DNA from: CAVQAH01 sp963784195
GTDB taxonomy: Bacteria; Acidobacteriota; Vicinamibacteria; Vicinamibacterales; 2-12-FULL-66-21
DNA: 64,000 bases
Assembly: GCA_963784195.1 (NCBI GenBank)
Contig: CAWARA010000018.1
Coordinates: 473,494-537,493 of the forward strand
Reading direction: 5' to 3'
This document shows, piece after piece, positions 48,380-57,871 of this stretch. The translations under genes were made by a program, and so were the position numbers. How positions within the stretch are numbered: position 1 is the stretch's first letter; every line of letters begins with the position of its first letter. The notes below the pieces were generated by a model. The model saw only the letters and a list, made by a program, of their open reading frames with translations, was not told the DNA's origin and ran no database searches.

Positions 48380-49516
48380 TCAACGGGATCTGGACGGAGT
48401 CGTAGCAGTGGGAACGCGCGCCTTCAGAATCTCGCCGAGCAAGAGGTCCCAGTCGGTGCTGCCCATACGGGGGCCATCCACGTCGGTGTTCATCAGGTTG
48501 ACCACGACGGTGTCCAGTTCAGGGATGACGGTAAGACGTTGACCTCCTGTTCCGCTGGCGGTGTAGCTGCCAACTGGAATGCCGTGTTCGGAACGCGTCG
48601 CGATCCACCACATCAAACCGTACCCGCTCTTGGTGACGCTCGGCTCCGCATTCGAGTAACTCGTGATGCTCTCCTCGACCCACGCCTTCGGTACGATCTG
48701 ACGGTCTCTCCAGCGTCCGCCGCGCAAATACAGGTGACCAAATCGCGCGAAATCGCGCGCGGAGATTCGGAACCAGTAGCCCGGATGGATGGATTCGGGT
48801 GCCTCATCGTATGAGGCCTGCCGGATGTCGAAGTCCTCCATGCCGATCGGTTCGGCAATCCGGGTCTTCAACGCGTCGAAAATGTCTGCCCCCGTTAGTT
48901 GGCGAAAGATCGTGCCGAGCACGTTGAAATCCCAGTTGTTGTAGTACCAGAAAGTCCCTGGCGGGTGGCTGCCGCGCTGAGGACGTGCATCGCGCATGAC
49001 CTGGATTTCGCCGGCCGCCGGAAGGTAGACACCCGATCGCGAGCGAAGCAGATCGAGAATCGTGGCCTGCTTTTCCTGCGGCGTCAGTTCCGTGTTCTTC
49101 TCTTTGACGTCAAGCTTCGCCAGCGTGAGCGAGGTGTCGATCTTTCCGTCCGCGCGGTAGATGCCATACAGCGCGCTCATGAAGCTCTTGCGGGTCGAAT
49201 GCGAGTGGTACGTCTTCGAGACGTCGCCCCAGGCCGCGACGACCTGGCCACCGGTGACGATCATCAGCGCCGCGGATCCCGCTGCGTTGACGTCGGCCCT
49301 GGCGATTTCCAGTTTCGTCTTTGACCAGCCAAGTCGCTCGACATCTGATGCAACGTCCCAGTGAGCGCCGGGGAAAGTGTCGGGACCTGGCCGCGCCTGC
49401 TCCTTCGAACGAAGGGCGGGAGCCATCGACGCGGTCACAGCGAATCCGGCAAGGATCAGCCATCCAACGGAACGTGTTCCCAATCGGGAGGGGAGCGATC
49501 CAGTTCTGATTGGCAT
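48380..49516 (-). CDS. exported serine hydrolase, class C beta-lactamase/esterase family
   Basis: 378 residues with a signal peptide (GWLILAGFAVTASMAPALRS). The catalytic tetrad S-x-x-K is STRK in SHSTRKSFMSAL, the Tyr motif is YYNN, and a C-terminal TGGQRLTVIP replaces the usual HTG, so the third motif is non-canonical. This group includes esterases and D-aminopeptidases more often than true beta-lactamases. Periplasmic. It precedes a DinB gene on the same strand; the ATG at 49516 fits the signal peptide. Confidence 0.88.
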   Translation of the reverse strand: MPIRTGSLPSRLGTRSVGWLILAGFAVTASMAPALRSKEQARPGPDTFPGAHWDVASDVERLGWSKTKLEIARADVNAAGSAALMIVTGGQVVAAWGDVSKTYHSHSTRKSFMSALYGIYRADGKIDTSLTLAKLDVKEKNTELTPQEKQATILDLLRSRSGVYLPAAGEIQVMRDARPQRGSHPPGTFWYYNNWDFNVLGTIFRQLTGADIFDALKTRIAEPIGMEDFDIRQASYDEAPESIHPGYWFRISARDFARFGHLYLRGGRWRDRQIVPKAWVEESITSYSNAEPSVTKSGYGLMWWIATRSEHGIPVGSYTASGTGGQRLTVIPELDTVVVNLMNTDVDGPRMGSTDWDLLLGEILKARVPTATTPSRSR

Positions 49517-49843
49517 GAGCCCTCGCTCTCGCGTCCGCTGCTGGTGGGACGTTTGGTGTTTAGTGTTTCACCGCGGTGCTCGCTGGCGCAACTTGTTGAA
49601 CCACTACCCCTTTCGCTCACAGAATTGATCGGAGATTCTGAGCATCCAGCTCGGCTTGGCGCAAGTGTTCATCGCTTTTGAATCGCCTGTGGACGCCGTT
49701 CCGGTCTCGTCGGCCGCGAAGTAGCGCGCGATTCGCGAGCGCATCTGGGCCGCGTACAGGTGTGGGTCGGGGATCGAGAGACGGAATCGTGCAAGACTAC
49801 GGAAATGGGCCGGCGTATGGGTTCGGCTCGAGCCTTGGGTGAG
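49517..49843. other. intergenic stretch without a recognised gene
   Basis: 327 bases between divergent genes. On the minus strand about 45 codons near 49740-49790 (FRLSIPDPHLYAAQMRSRIA, RYFAADE) look protein-like and could be the remnant of an N- or C-terminal domain, but I cannot assign it and no start or stop frames it. No promoter is convincing. Confidence 0.4.
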
Positions 49844-51463
49844 ATGGATCATCTTGAACACGGTCGTGAGTGCTACGGACGCCGCGCGTGGGGTAAGGCC
49901 TACCAGGCTTTTCTGTGTGCCGACCAGGCAACGGCGCTCCAAGCCGACGATCTCGACCGGTTGGCGACATGCGCGTGCCTGACCGGCCGTGTCCTCGAGT
50001 TTCAGCGAACCCTCGAACGCCTGCATCGTCTCCTCGTTGAGACGGACGACCGGCCGCGCGCCGCGCGTTGTGTGTTCTGGCTTGCGCTCACCTCCCTCCT
50101 TCGAGGCGAGGTCGGGCAGGCAAACGCCTGGATTGCGCGAGGGCAGCGGCTCGTCGAGGGCCGTGACTGCGTCGAGCGTGGCTACGTCATGCTTGCAGTC
50201 GCCGAGCAGCAACTGCGTGACGGCCAGGCGGGTGCGGCGCACGAGACGGCAAGCCAGGCCGCCACGGTCGGCGAGTGCTTCGACGATGCGGACCTGATTG
50301 CGGCGGCGCGCCACGGGCAAGGGCGCGCGCTCATCGACATCGGCGACGTCCCGGCCGGTCTGAAGCGTCTCGATGAAACGATGCTCGCGGCCGTCGCAGG
50401 CGAGCTGTCGTCGATCATGACGGGGTTGATGTACTGCAGCGTGATTGACACCTGCCGGCAGGTCTATGCCCTGGGTCGCGCGCGCGAATGGACCTCCGCG
50501 TTTTCACGCGTGTGCGAGCAACAGCCGGAGATGGCCGCGTTTACCGGCACGTGCCATGTGCATCGTTCCGAGATTCTGCAGTTGCAGGGCGCGTGGCCGG
50601 ACGCGATGGCGGAAGCCTGCCGGGCGTGTGAGCGTGCCCAGGGCGACCAGCGCAAGCCGCCCGGCGCCGCGCTCTATCAACAGGCCGAGATTCATCGGCT
50701 GCGCGGCGAGTTTGCAAAGGCGGACGAAGCCTATCACTCTGCGAGCGAACTGGGCTGCGAGCCGCAACCCGGGCTCGCGCTCCTGCGACTGGCGCAAGGA
50801 CGTACCGATGCCGCGTGTGCGGCGATCCGCCGGTTGACGACTGCGACCAGCGATCGGTTGCGGCGCGCCAGACTCTTGCCTGCGTATCTCGAGATCATGC
50901 TCGCGATCGACGATGTCGACGACGCCCGACTCGCCCGCGATGAACTGCATGAACTGGCGCACGCGTTCGATACTGACGGGCTGCGCGCGATCATTGCGCA
51001 GGCCGACGGCGCGATCGCCCTCGCCGAAGGCCACGCCCACGCCGCGCTCGATCCGCTTCATCGCGCGTTCGAGCTGTGGGAGCGCCTCGAGGCACCGTAT
51101 GAAGTGGCGCGCGTGCGCGTGCTCATCGGGCACGCGTGTCGTGCCCTCGGTGACCACGAGGCGGCAGGACTCGAGCAGCAGGCGGCGAGGTCTGTCTTCG
51201 AACGACTCGGGGCCCAGCCTGATCTGGCACGCATCGATGTGCCGGAGACCCTCGCTCGAGCCGGAGCGGAGTCTCCCCTGACCGCTCGCGAGCTTCAGGT
51301 GTTGCGCCTGATCTCCAGTGGCCGCACCAACAAAGAGATCGCTGATGTGCTCTGCGTGAGCGAGCGAACCATCGATCGGCACGTCAGCAATATTCTCGGT
51401 AAGCTCGACGTGCCGTCCCGCGCGGCCGCCACTGCCTACGCCTTTCAACATAAGCTCATCTGA
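49844..51463 (+). CDS. LuxR-family regulator with TPR-like helical repeats
   Basis: 539 residues. A long N-terminal array of helical repeats begins MDHLEHGRECYGRRAWGKAY and continues as TPR-like units to about residue 450 (FELWERLEAPYEVARVRVLI). A C-terminal LuxR HTH follows: LTARELQVLRLISSGRTNKE and IADVLCVSERTIDRHVSNIL, with the invariant Glu in TAREL. There is no ATPase (STAND) domain at the N-terminus, so it is a short LAL-like regulator whose repeats bind a partner or ligand. Start: residue choice from the helix-repeat beginning at 49844; several ATGs upstream (49760, 49805) have no ribosome-binding site. An FAD oxidoreductase 131 bases downstream may be its target. Confidence 0.88.
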   Translation: MDHLEHGRECYGRRAWGKAYQAFLCADQATALQADDLDRLATCACLTGRVLEFQRTLERLHRLLVETDDRPRAARCVFWLALTSLLRGEVGQANAWIARGQRLVEGRDCVERGYVMLAVAEQQLRDGQAGAAHETASQAATVGECFDDADLIAAARHGQGRALIDIGDVPAGLKRLDETMLAAVAGELSSIMTGLMYCSVIDTCRQVYALGRAREWTSAFSRVCEQQPEMAAFTGTCHVHRSEILQLQGAWPDAMAEACRACERAQGDQRKPPGAALYQQAEIHRLRGEFAKADEAYHSASELGCEPQPGLALLRLAQGRTDAACAAIRRLTTATSDRLRRARLLPAYLEIMLAIDDVDDARLARDELHELAHAFDTDGLRAIIAQADGAIALAEGHAHAALDPLHRAFELWERLEAPYEVARVRVLIGHACRALGDHEAAGLEQQAARSVFERLGAQPDLARIDVPETLARAGAESPLTARELQVLRLISSGRTNKEIADVLCVSERTIDRHVSNILGKLDVPSRAAATAYAFQHKLI

Positions 51464-51594
51464 TCGTCTCGCCTGGCGGAAACTACCCATCTTGATTGCA
51501 GCCGATTGGGTGGTTTCGCCGAAGCGCCCGACGTCGCCTTCGTCGCAGAGTTGATCTGCGGGGCGACCCCGCCGATCGAAAGTCCGGGGCAACC

Positions 51595-52827
51595 ATGAAT
51601 CAAGCGAGGCAACGCATGTATGACGCGATCATCGTCGGCGCGCGATGCGCCGGCGCACCGACCGCGATGCTCCTGGCCCGGAGTGGCTATCGAGTGTTGC
51701 TGGTCGATAAGGCCACTTTCCCGAGCGACACAATCTCCACGCATATTCTCTGGCCGCATGGCGCCGAGATGATGGACCGCTGGGGGCTGTTCGATCCATT
51801 GGCTGCGACCGGCTGTCCGCCAATCGCTCTCAACCTGATCTTCGATGTCGGCCCGTTCGCCCTCGAAGGCGCGGTGACCGATACCAACGGCGGACGCGGT
51901 GGTTTTTGCCCGCGGCGCACGGTGTTGGACAAGCTGCTCGTGGAAGCGGCTGTCGACGCCGGAGCCCAACTGCGAGAAGGCTGCACTGTCGCGTCGCTCT
52001 TGTGGGAGGGCGATCGAGTCGCCGGAATCAAAGGCCACAGCCGGACCGGCGGCGTCTTCGAGGAGCGGGCACGAGTCGTCATCGGCGCTGACGGTGTGCA
52101 CTCGCTGGTGGCGAAGTCCGTCCGGGCAGCTGAGTACGATGTGAAGCCGCCGCTCACCACGAATTACTACAGCTATTACAGCGGGTTCGAGGCCGACGAT
52201 CTCGAGGAGTACGTCCGCGACTACCAGGCCGTAGGCTGCTTCCCGACGCACGACGGCCTCACACTCATCGCGGTGCTGTGGCCCAGCAGCAGATTTGAGG
52301 AGATACGTGCTGATATCGAGGGGCACGTCTGGAAGGTGCTCGAGTCCACACCGAGCGTGGCCGACCGACTGCAGGGCTCGAGACGCGAGACGAATTGGTT
52401 CGGGACCGCCGGAGTCCGCAATTACTTCCGTCGCCCGTACGGGCCGGGCTGGGCGCTTGTTGGCGACGCGGGATACGACAAGGACCCGATTACGGCGCAG
52501 GGGATCAGCGACGCGTTTATCGACGCGGAAGCACTGACGACGGCACTGGACGATGGCTGGTCCGGGCGTCGTCCGCTCGACGGCGCGCTGGCCGACTATC
52601 AATCGAGCCGCGACCGCCGAGCCAAGCCGATGTACGACTTCACATGCCAGCTGGCGACGCTGGAACCGCCTCCGCCGCACATGCAGCAGCTCTTTGCTGC
52701 ATTGCGCGGCAACCAGGAGGCCACGAACGAGTTCTATTCGGCGCTGACCGGCTCGCGTCCGTTACCCGCGTTCATGAACCCGAAGAACCTTGACCGGATC
52801 ATGGCGAGTGGTGGCGCTCGAAAGTGA
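51595..52827 (+). CDS. FAD-dependent oxidoreductase (geranylgeranyl reductase/monooxygenase type)
   Basis: 410 residues. Rossmann GxGxxG variant GARCAGAPTAML near 12-23, a DGVHSLVAKSV motif (the DG fingerprint of aromatic monooxygenases) near 160, and the second FAD motif GDAGYDKDPITAQGISDA near 285. It would use FAD and NAD(P)H to oxidise or reduce an aromatic or isoprenoid-like substrate; the pocket gives no further clue. Start: MNQARQRMYDAIIVG at 51595 or 51616. Same strand as the LuxR-TPR regulator. Confidence 0.9.
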   Translation: MNQARQRMYDAIIVGARCAGAPTAMLLARSGYRVLLVDKATFPSDTISTHILWPHGAEMMDRWGLFDPLAATGCPPIALNLIFDVGPFALEGAVTDTNGGRGGFCPRRTVLDKLLVEAAVDAGAQLREGCTVASLLWEGDRVAGIKGHSRTGGVFEERARVVIGADGVHSLVAKSVRAAEYDVKPPLTTNYYSYYSGFEADDLEEYVRDYQAVGCFPTHDGLTLIAVLWPSSRFEEIRADIEGHVWKVLESTPSVADRLQGSRRETNWFGTAGVRNYFRRPYGPGWALVGDAGYDKDPITAQGISDAFIDAEALTTALDDGWSGRRPLDGALADYQSSRDRRAKPMYDFTCQLATLEPPPPHMQQLFAALRGNQEATNEFYSALTGSRPLPAFMNPKNLDRIMASGGARK

Positions 52828-53064
52828 CAGGAGTGAGGTTGCGGATCGAATCGACGTGATCCAGCCTACCGTCCGCGTATGAGGGTGGCGGCCAGGAACA
52901 CTCCCCACTGCTCACGTAGAATCCGCTTCATCCGTTTTGAGGGGCGCATGACGTCACCTGAGTCCTTGTTGCGATGCTTCCTAACCTGACTACGTGTCAC
53001 CCGCTGAAGCGGATTCGCATCACAAGCTCCTCTGAAGGCTCAGCTGTCGCGTTCTTCCAACGAT

Positions 53065-55248
53065 CTACTGGCCGTCGCTGATCAGCACCACGTCGCTCCT
53101 GTTGATGCCACTTGCGAGCGACAGCCACCGGCCATCGGGCGACCACGCGAAACTGAAGATCTTTCCAGTGGTGAAGTGAGTAATCTGCACCGGAGGCCCC
53201 CCGGTGAGGGGTTGTCGCCAGATGTTCGATATGCCGGACTGAGTCGCCACGTAGTCCAGCCCGCCTTCGTCTGGCGCCCATGCCGGCGAGACCCCGAGGG
53301 CCGCATCGGCTGGCCTCTCGAAACTGAACAGCCGCTTTCGATCGTGTGCCGAAATCACGACCCACCGCAGTCGTCGGATCCGAACGGGGCGCTCGTCCCA
53401 TTCGAACGTAGAGTAGTAAATCAAGCGGCCACTCGGTGACGGCAGCGCCTCGAAACTCTCAGTCTGAATCACCAGCGGGATCGGCTCGCCGCCGTCAATC
53501 GATACCTGCCAAATCGACGGCTTGTCCCGCAGCGAAGCGTAATAGACCCACTTCCCGTCGGGGGAACAGTTCGGATGCGCATCAATGGACCCGCTCGTCA
53601 GTTGGGTAGCACCGCCCGTACCCGGCGCGACCCGCCAGATACTGTTTCCAGGCGTCAATTGAAAGACGACGTAGCGGCCGTCGCCGCACGCGGAGACCCC
53701 GCTCACGACCTTGTGGTTGTCGGGTAACGGCAGGTTGACTGTACGGCCGTCCCGGTGCACGGCATTCAGGTTTCCGTTCAAATCCCGGTAGACGATCGTG
53801 TCGTTGTCAGGCAGCCAGCTGTGGCGTCTGAATACCGGCGCCCCCCACGTGATCTGGCGGGGTTTTTCGAGTTGATCGACCGGTGCGATCCACAGATCAG
53901 ACACTAGTGAGTTCTGGACATTCACCACGGTCCTGCTGGCCGCCGCGACATCCAGACAACAAACGTCATAGTCCGTCAGGTCGCGAGTCAGGCGCTCGGC
54001 ACGGCCGCCCGGATACGCGAGGTGCCAAATCGCTCCGCCCGAGATTTGCAGTTTGTTTCCGGCCTCCCACGGCGCGGACTGCCTCGCGAGCGTCTCCGAC
54101 ATGACGGCGAGGAGCCCCGATCCATCGGGGACCCAGCGCACGCGCCCGATGCGATTCTCGGTACTGTAGATCTCGCGGCTGCTGCCGTCCGCAACAGAGA
54201 GAAGCACGATGGACCAGCGCCCTTTCGCCTGATCGGCACCAGAAGCCGCCACTGTTTTTCCGTCAGGCGACCAGGACGGTCCAAAGAACGAGAACATCGA
54301 CGGTGTTCTCCGCGAGGCCAGAATCCGTTGCGCCCCGCCGTCCGCGCTGGCAATAACGATGTGCGTGAGGCGGCCGGCGCCACGCATGAAAACGAACTGT
54401 TTCCCGTCGGGTGAGAAGCTCACCGGTGTGTCGACGTCATCGAGTACGGGTGTCTCCGAGCCTCCAATTGCGGGAACACGGTTGAGCACGAAGCCGCCGC
54501 GACTCATCGACCCGCGCGCGAAGTAGAGGTGCTGGCCGTCAGGGCTGAACACCACATCCGTTAGTATCCCGGGTCGGCGTGGAACGACTTGCGTCCGCCC
54601 GCCGGTCGCGATCTGCTTCAGCCAGAGGCTGTATTCATCCCCGTCGTTTTCGACATACGCGACATAGCGGCCGTCGGGGGATATCGCGGCGTTCGTAGCC
54701 TTGCCAGTCTCCGTCACTCTGGTGACGTGAATGCTGGCCGGGTCGATATACGGTCGCCCCCTGTGGGTCGACCTCCATGTAAAAGCCAGGACCGTCCCCA
54801 GGGCGACGATGCTGGACACGAGGACGGCAGCTTTGACAGGCCGCAGACTCCTGGTCCAGACCGTCGGCAGGGGTGACTGCGGTGTCGCAGCGACGTCGGC
54901 CGGGAGGTCGGACGCGGAAATCTCCGTCACCTGTGCCGTGAAGCGATAACCGTGTCCCGGAACGGTGACGATGTACCGCGGATTCTGTGCGTTGTCGCCC
55001 AGCGCCTTTCGGAGAAGGAAGATCTGCTGGGTGAGGTTTCCTTCCTCGACCGTGACATCAGGCCAGACGGCGTGAAGCAGTTCGTCTTTCGTGACGACGC
55101 GGTGCCGGTTCGCGACGAGGAAGACCAGGGTGTCGAACGCTTTCGACATCAGCGGTACAGGCGTGCCGTCGCAGACGAGGAGACGCTTGTCTGCGAGGAG
55201 CTTGAATCCGTCGAACTCCCAGTTCTGACCGGCTGAAGAGCCCACCAT
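53065..55248 (-). CDS. CadC-like winged-helix regulator with membrane segment and PD40 propeller
   Basis: 727 residues. Residues 1-105 carry an OmpR/PhoB-type winged helix: FDTLVFLVANRHRVVTKDEL, PDVTVEEGNLTQQIFLLRKA and RYIVTVPGHGYRFTAQVTEI. One membrane helix lies near 140-160 (AAVLVSSIVALGTVLAFTWR). The periplasmic part has about a dozen PD40/TolB-like repeats (ISPDGRYVAYVENDG, FSPDGQHLYFARGS, CSPDGKWVYYASLR). It is a membrane-bound transcription factor that reads a signal in the periplasm. Start at ATG 55248; reading further upstream enters a relic of another PD40 gene. A strong candidate regulator of the kinase-like sensors of this genome; its target is unknown. Confidence 0.9.
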   Translation of the reverse strand: MVGSSAGQNWEFDGFKLLADKRLLVCDGTPVPLMSKAFDTLVFLVANRHRVVTKDELLHAVWPDVTVEEGNLTQQIFLLRKALGDNAQNPRYIVTVPGHGYRFTAQVTEISASDLPADVAATPQSPLPTVWTRSLRPVKAAVLVSSIVALGTVLAFTWRSTHRGRPYIDPASIHVTRVTETGKATNAAISPDGRYVAYVENDGDEYSLWLKQIATGGRTQVVPRRPGILTDVVFSPDGQHLYFARGSMSRGGFVLNRVPAIGGSETPVLDDVDTPVSFSPDGKQFVFMRGAGRLTHIVIASADGGAQRILASRRTPSMFSFFGPSWSPDGKTVAASGADQAKGRWSIVLLSVADGSSREIYSTENRIGRVRWVPDGSGLLAVMSETLARQSAPWEAGNKLQISGGAIWHLAYPGGRAERLTRDLTDYDVCCLDVAAASRTVVNVQNSLVSDLWIAPVDQLEKPRQITWGAPVFRRHSWLPDNDTIVYRDLNGNLNAVHRDGRTVNLPLPDNHKVVSGVSACGDGRYVVFQLTPGNSIWRVAPGTGGATQLTSGSIDAHPNCSPDGKWVYYASLRDKPSIWQVSIDGGEPIPLVIQTESFEALPSPSGRLIYYSTFEWDERPVRIRRLRWVVISAHDRKRLFSFERPADAALGVSPAWAPDEGGLDYVATQSGISNIWRQPLTGGPPVQITHFTTGKIFSFAWSPDGRWLSLASGINRSDVVLISDGQ

Positions 55249-55263
55249 GGCTGTTGCCTCGGA

Positions 55264-55409
55264 TATTACCCCGCGGTGGGTGATGCCGGGCTGGTGAGAC
55301 GCGTCCTGATCACGCGGGCCCGCCGGCTTCCCGACGAGGAGACGCTGGCCGTCGGGCGAGAGGTCGTAGGACACGCCCGGCGTGTCGACAAAGTCGGTTT
55401 CGAACGGTT
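55264..55409 (-). pseudogene. relic of a PD40-repeat gene fused to the CadC-like frame
   Basis: The minus frame continues from the CadC-like gene upstream as KPFETDFVDTPGVSYDLSPD, then GQRLLVGKPAGPRDQD, a PD40 repeat followed by a Pro/Arg linker typical of kinase or TolB propellers. It has no start, begins immediately after the GT39 stop at 55410, and lies in frame with the regulator. It looks like the 3' end of an ancestral propeller gene left by a deletion. Confidence 0.5.
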
Positions 55410-56916
55410 TTATTGTTGTCTGGTCCTTGAATTGTCGTCAGACAGGACGATCACTGGCCAATCCCCAGGTATCGCGACCGGTCGGTAGACACCTTGATAG
55501 ATGACGACCGGTAGGCCCCGCGCGACGAGAGCTTTGACTTCCTGGTCCGTCGGCATGCGCTCGTAGGCGGTGTACAGGTGAGTAGAACATCACCTCGATC
55601 GCAGATGGGACGTTGAAGAGCACCGCGTCTGGCAGCCCCAGTTGCAACTGGATTCTCTTGGCGCGCTCAACCACCTCCGGGAACCGGTCCCTGCGCTCGA
55701 GAGGACCCGTCGGCTCGAGCAGGTGCCGCGCCGGCAGCGCCGCCATCAGCACGAGCGCTCCCGCAGTCACCAGGCGCGCGACGCGGCTCGACATTTCGGG
55801 CAGCCGATCGCGCAGCGCGACCCACGCCCAGGCCTGCATCAGGAACAGCGCGGGAGCGGCAATCATCACGTAACCGGGCAGGCGCGTCGCCATCAGCGAG
55901 AACACGACGTAGACCAGTCCCGCCCACACGACGAGCAGTCGAAGGCCGGCCTGCCGCGGATCTCTCAATGCGATGACGCCGGCCACTAAGACGACCGCCG
56001 GGCTCATCTCGCCGAAGAATCGCGGCAGGTCCCTGACGTATGTGAGCACACTGGTAGCGTGCCCTTCCACCGTCTGTGTCATGTGCATCAGCGTGTACTC
56101 GAAGGCCCAGGCGGCCTCCGCCGGATACCTGCGCGCCGCGAAGATCGTCCAGGGCGCCGCGACCGCTGCAGCGACCAGCGCCACCCACAAACAGAGCCGA
56201 ACCCGATCGGCCCGCGAGACTGCCGGAGGCAGAGCCACGAATGCTACGGGCAGCACGATCAACGCCGGCAGGGACTTCGTGAGAAACGCAAACCCCATGC
56301 TCACCCCACACACGACGAGCCACGCCGGCGTTCGAGTGGTGCGGTAAAGGATCACCGCCCACACGGCAAGCTCCACGAAGACAGTCAGAGTTGTGTCGAC
56401 GTGATCGGCGACGCGCCGTCCTGCCGCCAGCGCCACGAGGAATCCGTTGAGTGCGTGGAACGCGGCGGCGAGAAGTCCGACACGCTCGCCGAACAGCGCC
56501 CGACCTATCAGAAACGTCAGGATCACGGCAGCGGACGAGAGAATTACGCTCGGCAACCGCAACCCGAACTCATTGACGCCGAGGGCTGCCATGCTGCCGG
56601 CCATCAGCCAGAGCGCGCCTGGGGGCTTGTGCAGCCACACGTGATTCGCCGTCCAGTCCTTCAGGTCAAAAGCAAGAGCGGGCCGTTTGTAGAGTGTCGG
56701 CCGGAGGGGATCGCTGATCAGGTTCTTCGCGACCAGCGCATGGTAGCTCTCGTCCCAGGTGTGCAGACCGCGCTGGAAGGCGGCGTCGCCGCGGATGATT
56801 AGTGCCGCCACCACGATCGCCGCAACACGAAACGAGAGCGGACGCCCGACGGCCGCCGCTACGAGAAGAAGCGCAGCGAGGGCTATGACCGAGAGGCTGA
56901 GCGCATCGAACGGCAT
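55410..56916 (-). CDS. GT39/ArnT-like membrane glycosyltransferase, frameshift near 55580
   Basis: About 500 residues, 10-12 membrane helices. The first periplasmic loop has the acidic pair of PMT/ArnT-type enzymes in LHTWDESYHALVAKNLI; the Asp and Glu face the lipid-linked sugar donor. Helices such as LPSVILSSAAVILTFLIGRA and LVVWAGLVYVVFSLMATRLP complete the fold. The C-terminal domain changes frame near 55580 (FYSPVHRL against YTAYERMPTDQEVKALVARG) and then ends with RPVAIPGDWPVIVLSDD at a TAA at 55410. A single base in TGAGTAGAACATC accounts for it. It transfers a sugar from an undecaprenyl carrier to lipid A, a glycan or a protein. Confidence 0.88.
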
Positions 56917-57159
56917 ATGCCGGTGCCTGGACTACCTTGGTGCATGCATAACGATGCAGATATGCCTATCGATCACACATCGGTGCTGCCAATTTGAGGT
57001 GAAATGCTCCTCCGACCGCCGCAACTGCGGCGCGGGCAACGTCCAGATCGCGACGGCTCGGGGGATGCTCGGCGACCTATTCGCATCGTTGACGGCGGAT
57101 CGCAGGTGGGCTCGATCAGAAGCGGCCGACGGCAGTCGGCTGACCGTCACGGGGCCTGT

Positions 57160-57780
57160 ATGAGTGCATTGAGCACAACGTCGAGGTCGTACACGGCGGA
57201 CGAAGGGCTGGCGCGGCTGATCGCGGGCAACGAGCGCTTCGTGCGCGGCGAAGCCCGGTTCCCGACAGTGCAGAAAGAAATCCTCGCCCAGCTGGCGACG
57301 GGTCAGCGTCCCTACGCAACGATCATCGGCTGCAGCGACTCGCGCGTACCGCCAGAACTGGTGTTCGACGCCGGCTTTGGTGAGCTCTTCATCGTCCGCG
57401 TCGCAGGCAACATCATCTCTCCCGAGATCATGGGCACGCTGCAATATGCGGCCGTGCATCTTCACACGCCGCTGTTCGTCGTGCTTGGTCACGAGGGGTG
57501 CGGCGCCGTGCAAGCCGCGGCGGCGACGAAGTGGCATGGCGCGCGCGAGCGCGATCGCATTGCCCGCCTGCTCGACAACATCCTGCCCGGACTGCCGGAG
57601 CAGGATACGTCGCTCTCTCCGGACCAACAGCTCGATGCGGCCGTTGAAGCCAATGTGCGCTGGTCGATGCGTCAGCTGGTCGAGACGCCGGAAGTCCGGG
57701 CTCGTCTGGCGGAAGGCGCACACAAGCTCGTCGGCGCCATCTTCGAACTGAAGACCGGACGCGTGCGCTTCTTGTCGTGA
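57160..57780 (+). CDS. beta-class carbonic anhydrase
   Basis: 206 residues. Zinc ligands Cys in GCSDSRVPPE, His in LGHEGCGAV and the second Cys of the same HEGCG motif; the Asp-Arg dyad of CSDSR is in place. It reversibly hydrates CO2 in the cytoplasm. Length and order fit the plant-like beta class. ATG 57160; the first ten residues are variable. It is convergent with the sortase gene and shares a perfect hairpin with it (57811-57828). No transporter lies beside it. Confidence 0.94.
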   Translation: MSALSTTSRSYTADEGLARLIAGNERFVRGEARFPTVQKEILAQLATGQRPYATIIGCSDSRVPPELVFDAGFGELFIVRVAGNIISPEIMGTLQYAAVHLHTPLFVVLGHEGCGAVQAAAATKWHGARERDRIARLLDNILPGLPEQDTSLSPDQQLDAAVEANVRWSMRQLVETPEVRARLAEGAHKLVGAIFELKTGRVRFLS

Positions 57781-57810
57781 CAATCCTGTGCGCACTCCGG
57801 TGGTTGGACT

Positions 57811-57828
57811 GTCCGGCTTCAGCCGGAC
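57811..57828. terminator. bidirectional hairpin between convergent carbonic anhydrase and sortase genes
   Basis: GTCCGGCT (57811-57818) and AGCCGGAC (57821-57828) are exact reverse complements separated by two bases. In either direction this is a compact GC hairpin (six base pairs closing CTTCAG). It lies 30 bases after the anhydrase stop and 44 bases before the sortase stop, so it can serve both, though without a clear T run. Confidence 0.6.
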
Positions 57829-57871
57829 CAGGGCCGCCTGAGCGGCGATGTTGCGACTAGCGAAGTCCGGT

